This document shows positions 34,178 through 44,524 of a DNA stretch of 64,000 bases, one piece after another. The DNA lies in assembly GCA_054661495.1 (NCBI GenBank), contig BAAFSQ010000013.1, positions 20,506-84,505 of the forward strand. Direction: 5' to 3'. This DNA is from Zygophlyctis sp. KS116 (taxonomy: Eukaryota > Chytridiomycota). How positions within the stretch are numbered: position 1 is the first letter of the stretch; the number at the start of each line of letters is the position of its first letter. A program made the translations under genes and the position numbers. The notes under the pieces are model-generated. The model was not told the origin of the DNA. It ran no database searches and saw only the letters and a program-made list of their open reading frames with translations.

Positions 34178-35008
34178 ATGGTTCTGATACTATTCTTATC
34201 GATCTTCCTTGCAATCTCTGCCGAGCAATCAGAAAATCAAAATCACTGGGCTGAAGATGCCTATCATCAAATAATGCAGCAGTATGAAAATGGACTTAAC
34301 ACAGGATCTTATAAAAGTGCCCAAGCACTATATCAGAAGCAATTAACTGTGACTCCAGCTCTTACGGCTGATCAAGTGGTTCCGTTCAACGAAATTTTGC
34401 AAGAAGTAAACGGTGTTACAGCTCAAGCCTTGAGTATTACCAAACCCATCATATACAATTCCATCTTAGAAGCTAAAACAAACCCCAAAGGAGAATATTA
34501 TGTTTGGAATTTTACCACTAACGTTTGGCATTTGCCTCAACAAGACGCCCCCGTTAAGCCAGTGGACGGAGCCGAAATAAATGCTAGAAAACTATCAAAA
34601 AAAATTCAAGATTCCGTTACAAGATCGTTATCCTCTATCAATCCCGAAATTCAAAAGAGAGGTTTCAGCGTTAGATTACCTCCTGCCTCCGGCTTTTCCA
34701 CTGCAGCTAAATCTATTAAAAAACCGCCACCAAAATGGTACTCATACAAAGGTTTGAAACTAAGCTTTCTACAATCATGCGCTAATTTTGTCAAACCATC
34801 AATCGTTAAATACACATTTGCAATATTTGGTGGGATAGGATTCATATTTTTGTTAAAGGATGCATTCTCAAAGATGAGAGGTCAGTCACCAAACCGAGCT
34901 CCTTCTCTTCAAGATGGCTATGATTACAGCGCTGGCACAGATCAGCTATACGATTCTGCAACTGATGTGCATTATCCTTCCTCTAATGGTGGATTTTATG
35001 GCAACTGA
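34178..35008 (+). CDS. Secreted/membrane-anchored island protein D2
   Basis: Closest to D1, intronless, 276 residues. Signal peptide MVLILFLSIFLAISA; EDAYHQIMQQYENG; hallmark YYVWN-x5-WHLPQQDAPVKPVDG with EINARKLSKKIQDSV; dibasic IQKRG; transmembrane helix near residue 220; Tyr/Ser/Pro-rich tail. Two TGCCGCA motifs (34094, 34150) lie upstream of the ATG at 34178. Unlike the B and C pairs, D1 and D2 differ along their whole length, so this duplication is older. Confidence 0.72.
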   Translation: MVLILFLSIFLAISAEQSENQNHWAEDAYHQIMQQYENGLNTGSYKSAQALYQKQLTVTPALTADQVVPFNEILQEVNGVTAQALSITKPIIYNSILEAKTNPKGEYYVWNFTTNVWHLPQQDAPVKPVDGAEINARKLSKKIQDSVTRSLSSINPEIQKRGFSVRLPPASGFSTAAKSIKKPPPKWYSYKGLKLSFLQSCANFVKPSIVKYTFAIFGGIGFIFLLKDAFSKMRGQSPNRAPSLQDGYDYSAGTDQLYDSATDVHYPSSNGGFYGN

Positions 35009-35200
35009 AGCCAATCTACACAGTTGAATCCGATGATTTTTTGAACTTTATGGAATAAAAATGAATTTAAAAAAACATCCTTTTATGATACTAAGTTTCC
35101 AATCAGGTCAAATCTTGGCAGCATCAAAAATTAAGCTATTGTTCAATAATAAACCATGATCAATATGTAAACCATTTGTGTATCATGTTTCGGCGTAGAT

Positions 35201-35216
35201 TGCGGCACTTTGCCGT
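35201..35216. promoter_or_regulatory. TGCGGCA inverted repeat upstream of C1
   Basis: TGCGGCACTTTGCCGT holds CGGCA-CTT-TGCCG, a perfect inverted repeat about 45 bp upstream of the C1 ATG. The C2 promoter copy (36662) has lost one base of the right arm. Confidence 0.45.
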
Positions 35217-35254
35217 AAAGTAAATGTCTCATGTTGTTCAGAATATTCTAAAAT

Positions 35255-36355
35255 ATGAAAAATGTGGTAGTACTTTCTGTCTTAGTAGCCTATGCAGCTG
35301 CATTAGTAACTGATCCCTTCAATGACTTTATGCAACAATTAGAAATAATGGTCAAGAAAACAAACTTTGGATCCTGCAAAAACATTTCAATTGACCAATC
35401 AACATCTAGAGACCTTCCTTCAGGACAGGATTCTATCTCTTTTGATGACTGCATACAATACTCGAATCAAATGACAGACGGGTTAATGCACGAATTTCGT
35501 CCGATCGCCTTACAAGTTATTGCTAATGCGAGCAGTAACGTTAATGGTGATTACTATGAATTTGATAAAGTGAGCGGCTCTTGGCATCTACCAAACCAAT
35601 CTACACCGGAAGTTCCTGTGAATGGACTATATCAAAATGCTAAAATCATGACCATAATTTTGGACTCGCAGTTTAAGCGGTTGGTTCAAAAAAACAGCGA
35701 TAACAGCATCATATTAGAGAGAAGAGGATTTTTTAAATTACCATCTACTTCTATGAGATCATTAAGCTCATCAAGTCACTCTGCTTCTTCTTTGAGCAAA
35801 AGTTCAGGGGAAATTACTGAAAAAATTGGTAATCTTGGACCCAATCGAAATGCTCTACCTGACTGGGGAGAATCGTCTGTTGATGATTCTACTGGTATGT
35901 TTTCTGCTTCATTGATCGAAGACGCTCATTTGCCTGATGGACGGTCCAATGTCGATTCTACTGGGGCAATATCTTCGCATGAAAACCTGCCATCATTTAA
36001 ATATTTTAGCACTGGTTCTGGACAAAATTCTGAAAAGATAGGTCATGTCTTTGAAAAAGGAAGTCCTCAATTACCTAATGAAAAATCATTCATTGAAGAT
36101 TCTTTACCGAAAAATTCACCGGCCCAAAAAAACTTGCCTATAGAAGATAAAAGCACTGGGCTAAACCATTTAGAAGAGACAAATACAGAAACTATAGTGA
36201 ATAATCCAATTCCTGTACGCAAATATCGTTCGGTACGGCAGATAGTTTGCATAGTATTACTTTCGACAGGGATAATCATTTCCTTGTTCATCCTTATTGG
36301 TTCTATTGTTCTCAACATACTTCAAAAAACCATACAAATTCAGCATCTTTCTTAA
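35255..36355 (+). CDS. Secreted/membrane-anchored island protein C1
   Basis: Undescribed family, intronless, 366 residues. Signal peptide MKNVVVLSVLVAYAAALV; HEFRPIALQVIANAS; hallmark YYEFD-x5-WHLPNQSTPEVPVNG; dibasic LERRG at about residue 155; a long Ser/Asp-rich region with repeated S-T-G motifs; a C-terminal transmembrane helix and short tail. Promoter and first 150 codons are nearly the same as in C2 (36716), then the two proteins are unrelated. A TGCGGCA motif at 35201 forms part of the inverted repeat CGGCA-CTT-TGCCG. Confidence 0.75.
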   Translation: MKNVVVLSVLVAYAAALVTDPFNDFMQQLEIMVKKTNFGSCKNISIDQSTSRDLPSGQDSISFDDCIQYSNQMTDGLMHEFRPIALQVIANASSNVNGDYYEFDKVSGSWHLPNQSTPEVPVNGLYQNAKIMTIILDSQFKRLVQKNSDNSIILERRGFFKLPSTSMRSLSSSSHSASSLSKSSGEITEKIGNLGPNRNALPDWGESSVDDSTGMFSASLIEDAHLPDGRSNVDSTGAISSHENLPSFKYFSTGSGQNSEKIGHVFEKGSPQLPNEKSFIEDSLPKNSPAQKNLPIEDKSTGLNHLEETNTETIVNNPIPVRKYRSVRQIVCIVLLSTGIIISLFILIGSIVLNILQKTIQIQHLS

Positions 36356-36715
36356 GTATTTGACATAAATTCTCAAGTTTTGTCAGCGTGGATCAACCAC
36401 ACTCCTGAATAGAACTCGTATTTATAACTTAAATCGAATAAAAATTGATTTCACTTAGATTCCACATATTTAAAAACAATCAAAGCATCCAATCTGCTTA
36501 TTTCAGTCCGCTCGTCTGCAAACATTTGCAAAAATGGTTAAATATTGCGAGCAGCAGAAGTATTGGAGTGATTACAGATCATTAAATCAGATTTAATTAT
36601 GGCCCGAGAATAAAATATGATTAATATGTACACCATTAGTGTTTCATGTTTCGGCGTAGATTGCGGCACTTTGCGGTAAAGTATATGTCTCATGTTGTTC
36701 AGAATATTCTAAAAT
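36356..36715. other. Intergenic spacer, promoter of C2
   Basis: 360 bp. The last 105 bp (from about 36611) copy the promoter of C1. TGCGGCA is at 36662. A GTCCGCTCGT stretch near 36508 recurs near 48078. No coding frame seen. Confidence 0.5.
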
Positions 36716-38107
36716 ATGAAAAATGTGGTAGTACTTTCTGTCTTAGTAGCCTATGCAGCTGCATTAGTAACTGATCCCTTCAATGACTTTATGCAACAAT
36801 TAGAAATAATGGTCAAGAAAACAAACTTTGGATCCTGCAAAAACATTTCAATTGACCAATCAACATCTAGAGACCTTCCTTCAGGACAGGATTCTATCTC
36901 TTTTGATGACTGCATACAATACTCGAATCAAATGACAGACGGGTTAATGCACGAATTTCGTCCGATCGCCTTACAAGTTATTGCTAATGCGAGCAGTAAC
37001 GTTAATGGTGATTACTATGAATTTGATAAAGTGAGCGGCTCTTGGCATCTACCAAACCAATCCACATCGGAAGTTCCTGTGAATGGACTATATCAAAATG
37101 CTAAAATTATGACCATAATTTTGGACTCTCAGTTTAAGCGATTGGTACAGACAAAGAGCAATAACAGCAACATATTAGAGAGAAGAGGGATCACAAATGC
37201 GAAAGCTCTGCCTGGTTATTTTTCAGATGAGCTTAGTTCATTGGGATATTCAATTCCTTCTCTTTCTTCTGCCAGCAAAAGCTCGGTAAATCCTGTAGAG
37301 CGCCAGGCTTTACTCGAGGAGTGGACCAGGAGGCATATTAAAATCGCTTCTGAAAAGGCAAATTCATTAAATGAAATGTCTTCTAAAGGTTCATTAGGAT
37401 CTTCATTTCGTTCCGTTTCTTCTGCTAGCAAAAGCTCTGTAAATGCCTTAGAGCGCCATGCTTCTAAAGAACGCTTACAGCGTCAAGCGATTTTAGATGA
37501 ATTTAATCTGAATCACTTGGAAAATCAGGCAAAACTTTCTCAAGATGAGCATTTTCTTCAACAAAAATTTGGTGATATCGAATCTGCCAATGGACAATCA
37601 AGCAGTTATAGAAACGGAATTACAATTGAATCAAAAATTACAAAGATCCATGCTTCATTGCTAGCCATGTCAACAATTTTTAGCTTGGTCGCTGTAATCC
37701 TTCTGATCGTGCAATCCCAAAAAATCGGTTTATTGAAGTCTGGGATTTCAACTTTACTCAACTCTCCAACTCCAACAATGGGAATATTTTATGGCGACGA
37801 AATGGTCTCACAAACTGAAATTCCAACATCCATTGAATCTTCTTCGAGTTTACAAGCATCCCCTTCCGAAACAACATCCTCGGCATCGGAGTCAAATACG
37901 ACTTTGATCTCTGAGTCAAATACGACTTCTCAAACTACTACGGTCTCTGAGAATAACACGGCTTCCGAAACATCCTCTTCAGCCTCTGAGACACCATCTG
38001 TTATATTTGATCAGGCAACGAACACCACGTACTTTTTTGACGAAAACACTGGATTCTACTACTATTGGAATCCTGAAAAAAACTCATATGAATGGTATAC
38101 GGAATAG
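36716..38107 (+). CDS. Secreted/membrane-anchored island protein C2
   Basis: Paralogue of C1, intronless, 463 residues. Shared signal peptide, hallmark WHLPNQ domain and LERRG site; after that the sequence changes to helical Ser/Glu/Arg-rich segments with an internal duplication (SSASKSSVNPVERQA and SSASKSSVNALERHA), one transmembrane helix (about residues 310-332), a Ser/Thr-rich stretch with repeated ESNTT units, and a C-terminal aromatic unit FDENTGFYYYWNPEKNSYEW. That unit resembles the repeat of the secreted protein at 11892-13286. Likely a surface protein. Confidence 0.75.
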   Translation: MKNVVVLSVLVAYAAALVTDPFNDFMQQLEIMVKKTNFGSCKNISIDQSTSRDLPSGQDSISFDDCIQYSNQMTDGLMHEFRPIALQVIANASSNVNGDYYEFDKVSGSWHLPNQSTSEVPVNGLYQNAKIMTIILDSQFKRLVQTKSNNSNILERRGITNAKALPGYFSDELSSLGYSIPSLSSASKSSVNPVERQALLEEWTRRHIKIASEKANSLNEMSSKGSLGSSFRSVSSASKSSVNALERHASKERLQRQAILDEFNLNHLENQAKLSQDEHFLQQKFGDIESANGQSSSYRNGITIESKITKIHASLLAMSTIFSLVAVILLIVQSQKIGLLKSGISTLLNSPTPTMGIFYGDEMVSQTEIPTSIESSSSLQASPSETTSSASESNTTLISESNTTSQTTTVSENNTASETSSSASETPSVIFDQATNTTYFFDENTGFYYYWNPEKNSYEWYTE

Positions 38108-38256
38108 ATTAGATTTTGAATTTTTAGCAGTTTTTTATTATCCCATTCCTGATTCAGTCCAAATATTTTCTGGTGTCCATACTGATTCTTCAGATTATGA
38201 ATGGAAATCTACAAATCAATTAAGTTTACCAACAAAAAGAATCTATTAAATAAAAT

Positions 38257-39018
38257 TCATAATTGTAATTTATTCCTTGCATATTCCACAAAAGAATCAA
38301 AAACTGTTGGCCATGCACCATCTATTTTCATTAAAATATATGTTATACCTTCATCATATCCTGAAAAATCATCACCGATAGAGTCCATGAAATCTATCAA
38401 TAGACTCCATACATCTTTATTGATTGACTTTTTGTAATGCTCTGTCAGATATTCAATCCACAAGTCCAAATGCTTATATTTTTTTATAGGAAGAATTAAT
38501 CGCCAAAACGCAATCGCAGTGTCGAGAGGCAAAGACTTTTGTTGAGTATCCAGAGATTTCGCCCATCCAAATGTCCAAACATAAACTTTTTGAAAAATAG
38601 CTGGATCTGATAATTCATTTTTCAAATTATCTACACAAGATTTCATTTGATCAAACGTTTGTGCTCCAAGATTTGTCCAGCCTTTGATCCAGCCTTGCCT
38701 GCTAAACTCACACATAGACTCGGACTCTAGATGCCAACTTAATACAAGCATTAAAACATCATTCGGGTCCACGCCGAGATCTGCACATAATTTTTCTGTT
38801 CCATTTACAAGAATAACATTTTTATCATTGGCATCGCAGTATTCGTCAAAGATTTTTTCAATTTTGGAGTTTGTTATTTGCTTCGGGACTCTAGAAAAAT
38901 AGCTGTCGACTGCCTGATCTAAATTCCAGTTAAATTCTTTAAGAAACTTGGTCGCCAATGCCTGTGTAGATGAAGTAAATGCTACAAAAGCCTTGATTTT
39001 CTCTTTTTGAGTTGGCAT
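38257..39018 (-). CDS. DCN1: DCN1-like cullin neddylation E3 (DCUN1D)
   Basis: Scaffold that promotes transfer of NEDD8 from Ubc12 to cullins. N-terminal UBA-like domain (KIKAFVAFTSSTQALATKFLKEFNWNLDQAVDSYF), then the PONY domain with IEKIFDEYCD, FSRQGWIKGW, VYVWTFGWAKSL, LPLDTAIAFWRLIL, W-x2-YL and DVWSLLIDFM...YDEGITYILMKIDGAWPTVFDSFVEY. Intronless, 253 residues, the family size. It is the only housekeeping gene within the secreted-protein island. Confidence 0.93.
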   Translation of the reverse strand: MPTQKEKIKAFVAFTSSTQALATKFLKEFNWNLDQAVDSYFSRVPKQITNSKIEKIFDEYCDANDKNVILVNGTEKLCADLGVDPNDVLMLVLSWHLESESMCEFSRQGWIKGWTNLGAQTFDQMKSCVDNLKNELSDPAIFQKVYVWTFGWAKSLDTQQKSLPLDTAIAFWRLILPIKKYKHLDLWIEYLTEHYKKSINKDVWSLLIDFMDSIGDDFSGYDEGITYILMKIDGAWPTVFDSFVEYARNKLQL

Positions 39019-39320
39019 TCGGTCCGCCTAGCCGGAAACGCCATGTTCAGTTTATGTCCATTACCTGAAAGAGGGATTGTAACTATCATGCAAGCAACAT
39101 GATTCATAACAGGGAATTATCTAAACGGACCGATGAAAAAATGATCAACAATCACCAGTTCTGCAATCAGCAGTTCTGGTGCTAATTTATCTAAACGAAT
39201 TTTAGTTTGAACATGATTATTTAGATAATGGGATGAGCAGTTTGGTAATTTCGGCGCATTTCATGCTGATGACATGCAATGTGTCGATGACGTGAATCCA
39301 TTGTTCTAAGAAAATATACA
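39019..39320. other. Divergent promoter region with hairpin and inverted repeats
   Basis: 302 bp between DCN1 and the LRR gene. A hairpin at 39153-39181 pairs CACCAG with CTGGTG and CTGC with GCAG around an AATCA loop, with symmetrical TT/TT. ATTATCTAAA near 39117 is matched by TTTAGATAAT near 39222, and TTATCTAAACG occurs twice. No coding frame. Confidence 0.5.
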
Positions 39321-42116
39321 ATGAATACAATCTCCATTTCGAATTTCATCTTCGTTGTATTGGCATTGATCGCAACTACATCAGCAGGTAAAAAAACTCC
39401 AAAGATTCATACTTGCACTTCAACTTCGTTGGATTGTTGCTGGGTTGCGAGGATTTGGCACACTATGGGGGGCTCTGCTTCGATATTTGCTAATAATGGC
39501 ACCGTTTGCTGTGGTCAAAGTTCTATTGCTTGTGATAGTAATTACAAAGTTCTTTCGATTTTGTGGAAAGAAAAGAATCTTAACGGTCCAATTTCTACAG
39601 ACTTTCAATACTTAAAAAGTTTACAGGAGATGTAATATGATCAAACCATTAATATTAAGTGATCTTCAAGGAAACAAATTCGCGGGATCCGCTATACCTG
39701 CGGAATTGGGGACGCTGCCAAAATTAAGATCTCTGTAAGACTTTATCTATTAACATCACAGATTACTTGCAAACAATGAATTAAAAGGATCTATTCCTCC
39801 TATTTTGGTAGCTCTGCCGGATCTGGATAAACTGTAAGTTTACTCAATTGTAATTACTATAGAATTCTTTATGGCAACAAATTGAATGGAAATATTCCTA
39901 TAAATATAGGGAATTTAACAAAGTTGACTGATCTGTAAGTTAAAATGATATTTTAATGTACAAGTGATCTAAGTGACAATGAATTGAAAGGGATTATTCC
40001 CACTAGTGTTGGAAATTTAACCAATCTTCAGAAGCTGTAAATTAATTTGATATTTAAATTGTACAGTAACCTTAGTGGTAATAAATTAAACGGACCGATT
40101 CCAGCAGAGATTGGGAAATTGATAAATTTGATCGAGCTGTAAAAAGATTTTGATATTTTAACACTAAAGAAACTTGAAAAATGCGAAATTAAAAGACGGC
40201 CTGACTGGAGTTATTCCTGTGGAGATAAGAAATTTAATAAGTCTTCGCAAGATGTAAGTCTACTAGAATAAATTTGAAAGTGACCTTAGCAATAATAAAT
40301 TGGAAGGCATTATTCCAGAAGAAATTGGAAATTTGAAAAATTTGGTCGGACTGTAAATATTTTTTATAGTTCAATAGTAAAGAGACTTTGCAAACAATAA
40401 AGACTTGGAAGGAATGATTCCTCGCGCCATTGGAAATTTAACTAGCCTTCAAAAGCTGTAAATTATTATGAAATTTAAAATTATCAAGTGACCTTAGTGG
40501 TAATAAATTGTATGGGCCCATTCCAGGAGAGATTGGGAAATTGATAAATTTGATCGAGCTGTAAAATTAATTAAATGTTTAATGTCAAGAGACATAAGTG
40601 GGAATAAACTGAATGATATGATTCCTAACAATATTGGGGGCTTACAAAACTTACTAAAACTGTAAATTATCTTTAATATTTAAAATTGTAGAAGTCTGAA
40701 AAACAATAAATTGGAGGAAAATTTGCCTAAGAGTATTGGACTCATGACGAAGCTTCAGAAGCTGTAAATTATCTTGACATGTTAATTCTAAAGTGAATTA
40801 ACTGGAAATAAATTGGAGGGTCCTATTCCAAACGAAATTGGGAATTTGGTTGACCTGATTGAACTGTAAAGTCATAAAACGTTTACTTGAAAGGGATATC
40901 AGTAGAAATCATCTGAATGATCAAATTCCTAAAGAAATCGGTAAACTGAACAAGCTGCGTCTACTGTAAATTATTCTCACGGTATAAAATCAAAGAGACT
41001 TGAGCGATAATAAATTAGAAGGACCTATTCCGAAAGAGGTTGGGAATATGACAAGCTTGATTCGCCTGTAAAATTTATTGATGTAACTTTTAGCGACCTT
41101 AGCGGCAATGATCTGGAGAATGATATTCCAAAAGAAATTGGTAATTTGAAAAACATGCAATTCTTGTAAAAAGTTTACAGTATAATCGTTTAGCGACCTT
41201 GGCCGTAACAAATTTTTAAATGTCAATATTCCTAAAGAGATTGGGAATATGACAGACTTAACTGAATTGTACGCTGATTTAACCATCTAATACTTAAAGG
41301 TACTTACAAGACAATGATTTCACTGGAAATATTCCAGAAGAGATAGAAAATTTGGGCAATCTCGAGATTCTGTAAAATATTGAATTTATAATCTTTAAGT
41401 GACCTTAGTAAGAATAAATTATTTGGACCCATCCCAAAAAGTATTGGATTTCTTCCTATGTTAAAAGAACTGTAAGTTTATGATGTATTAAGTTAGTAGC
41501 CGTGTATCGGATAATAAGGGCATAAATGGATCTTTCAATCCCAGATGTGAAATTGAAATGTATTTTTCATAATAATCTTACGTATAGCCATGCTAGGCAT
41601 ACAAATATGAATCTTTGTGGATGTTCTTCGACCACCGCTCCTCCATTTTACTTCCCAGATCCAAAAAATGAAGATGATCTTCAATGCTTAGCTAGTTATC
41701 GAGTCGCCCCACTGACTTTGATGAAACGTCTTCCTACATTGTCGTATCCAACTCAATATGGATCATTTTCATGCTCAATTAGCTATCCAACTCAACGCCC
41801 GTTTCAAGATTGCATAAACCTAATAGGTGCTTATTGCAAGCCACTCAGTCCTATTTTCAAGAGCTGGTCTGACTGTAAAGCAAAAATTTTACAAGTTTCA
41901 ATTTATTTGAATTCAAATTGGAAAGGTTATGTCAATTCGTGTGCCAGATTTGCAGGACTGGGAGGAAGCTCTCCGTCGGCTGGTTGTACCATTGCAACCA
42001 ATATCATTCTTACGGGTGAGTTCTATAAATGGTATGATGATAAAAACATGGAGCAACAATCACTCATTCCTGACGTGGTGACACAAAGTTTGGCTCTTTA
42101 CATATGGAACACATGA
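39321..42116 (+). CDS. Secreted leucine-rich-repeat protein, one exon per repeat
   Basis: Signal peptide MNTISISNFIFVVLALIATTSA, a Cys-rich N-terminal cap with CGQSSIACDS in exon 1 (39321-39631), then 18 plant-type LRRs of 24-28 residues (consensus DLSxNKLxGxIPxEIGNLxxLxxL) each on its own exon between 39660 and 41471. The introns are 25-31 nt, all phase 2, almost all falling inside the last Leu codon as CT|GTAA. A nineteenth partial repeat leads, through an intron at 41560-41587, into a Cys-rich C-terminal domain (TNMNLCGCSS...GYVNSCARF) with no membrane anchor. About 750 residues after splicing. Probably secreted and involved in recognition or adhesion; the ligand is unknown. Confidence 0.85.
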
Positions 42117-42327
42117 GAATCAATTTAACAAAAATAGAAATTTTTAAATGTTCTTTGAGAAGTCTGGTTATAAGATTGGAAGTATGTTATCTCAAATAAT
42201 CGATATTTATTGATCATATACTACTTAAAACACCCAGTAGAATACTAACCGATACGAAGTATTCCGAAGTAGTTTAAGTTAAGTTGGTAAGGTCGCGTTC
42301 GGACATCCGTGAGATAAGTATAACTCA

Positions 42328-44504
42328 ATGAGGATTCTTTACAGGTAGATATCGCAAATTAAATTCAGAACATTTATAAAGGCTCCTATTGTAGCTGCTT
42401 CATTTGGTGTCGGGGTAGCTTCATATGTTTCTTGGAAATTTGAAAATATGTTGGGATTTGCAGGACTTCCAGAGAGCTGGTTTTTAAAGTCTAGGATGAC
42501 AGTTCAGAATAAAGATGAAGAAGAAAATATAGACAAGTCCAATTCATTAGATTCGCTTGAATTGCCAAAAGCATATCATGATTCTTTAATAGTTGGAAAT
42601 GATCTTTGTTTGCTGTCTAGCAAATGGATGGAAATTCATACGCTGATTTCAAGTCTCTCAGAAAATTCTAACATTAAATTACCATCCATTGTAGTTATCG
42701 GGTCTCAAAGCAGTGGTAAAAGCTCATTACTCGAAGCGTTAGTTGGACATCAGTTTTTACCAAAGTAAGAAAATTAAGCGTACTTATTTAGAGAGGGTAT
42801 CAAATGGTCACTCGAAGACCAATAAGACTGAATTTAATTAATTCATCTGACGGGGAGGAGTATGGTGATTTTCCAGAGCTGGGATTTGGCATGATACGAT
42901 CGTTTGAAAGAATTCAACGGCATTTGGAAGAGTTAAATCAATCAGTTTCAAATGTAGAGTTCGTGTCAGATAAACCAATAATTTTAAATATACATTCGCC
43001 GAATGTTCCAAATCTTTCATTGATCGACTTACCAGGATATATTCAAGTTACAACAAAAGATCAACCTATAGAATTGAAAGATAAAATCCACTCTATTTGT
43101 GAAAAATACATCCAAGAACCAAATGTTATACTTGCTATAAGTGCGGCTGATGTTGATTTAGCTAATTCTGAAGCATTAAGAGCTGCAAAAATTGTTGATC
43201 CTAATGGTCTTCGAACGATTGGAGTACTAACCAAAATGGATTTGATTACGTCGGAAATAGGTATTAAATTATTAGGCAACCAAGACTATGAACTTCCTTT
43301 TGGTTTTATTGGAATCGTGTGTGGTTCAAAGACAGACGGAGAGCAGTATTTTAAATCTAATCCAGCTTATGCCGAATCTCAAGTTGGTATTCATCTGTTA
43401 AGAAATAGATTATCCCGTTTTTTGGAAGAACATCTATCGAAATCTTTGTTCATCACCAAAAAAATAATTCAAACTGAAATCGCAGATACTGAATACCAAA
43501 TAAAAGCCAGATTCAGCGATAAAACACCCAAACAGTATCTATTGGATGCAGTCGATTCTTTTAAATTTAATTGTCAGAAGTTTGCTATTTCTTTAAAAAA
43601 TTTGGATGTAAGAAGCATGATCGATCATGATTTATCAAAGAGAGTGTCTCAGATTTGCCGTGATACTATATGGACTTTTGAGCAAAGCGAGCCAATAACT
43701 TTGAATAATGATTTAGACAGTTTCACCAAATCCGGAATAGGAAAAGTAAGTGTTGACTTAATACATGAATATGTCTTGAATGAAATTAAACTAATGGTTT
43801 GTCAAAGTCCTTGGAACCATCATCAGCACGCCCAAGAGATTATAATCGACATATCTAAAAATATATTGGATGCTGAAACCGGATATTTGATCAATCAGAT
43901 TGAAACCATTATCCAGCCCTTAAAATTGCATGTTGAATTCAGTCCCGCAGAGTGGGCAATCGGACAGACTTTAGCCTTGAACTTAGTAGATCAAGAAATA
44001 TGCAAAGTGCGGGAGGACCTATTAAAACTTCAAAACAACGTCCAGTCATCTAGAGGATTACGAAATTCAATGAGACGTATCGCACAAACAAAATTCGATT
44101 ACATGCATGCGTTTTTAAAAGAATCACAAGACTCTGATTCTCCTATTGGGTTCCTTGAAGAAGCCAAAACCGCCCTGGGTTTGGAAGAATATCTTTTTAA
44201 ACTTTGGAATCGCAATTACAAATCATGTTCTTCACTAAAAGATTGCCCTGATGTTTACTTATCTCTTATAGCTGATAGATTGGCTTCATCTGCATCATTA
44301 TTCATATATCATAGCCTTTTAACAAAAACCTTTAGTAGCCTCCCGCGTTCGATTGAAGCACATTTCGCAAACATGGGGGAAGATCAAATCAAAGAGTTTG
44401 TAAAGGAGAATCCCGAGATGAATCAACTGCTACATCTTTATCAGAAACAATCTATTCTGAATCAGGCTCTGGACAAGATCAATGAACTGGAAACTGAAGC
44501 TTAG
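42328..44504 (+). CDS. MGM1: Mitochondrial dynamin-like GTPase, OPA1/Mgm1 type
   Basis: Inner-membrane fusion GTPase. The short N-terminus MRILYRTFIKAP leads into a membrane segment ([15 protein letters not shown]), then the GTPase domain: P-loop GSQSSGKSS, switch region [17 protein letters not shown]; then the middle and stalk regions, and it stops at about 705 residues. Introns of 24 and 29 nt; the second joins FLPK to GYQMVTRR. The start ATG at 42328 is the best available, but an additional upstream exon with a longer targeting sequence is possible. OMA1, the protease that cuts this class, is at 2.5 kb. Confidence 0.88.
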
Positions 44505-44524
44505 GTTTGTTTTTTTAATTTCTG

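Noticed and set aside
38108-38256. Open frame after C2 (VFYYPIPDSVQIFSGVHT)
   Set aside because: No start codon, and splicing from the C2 exon (donor at GTATAC) does not give the right phase. Left as 3' flanking sequence.
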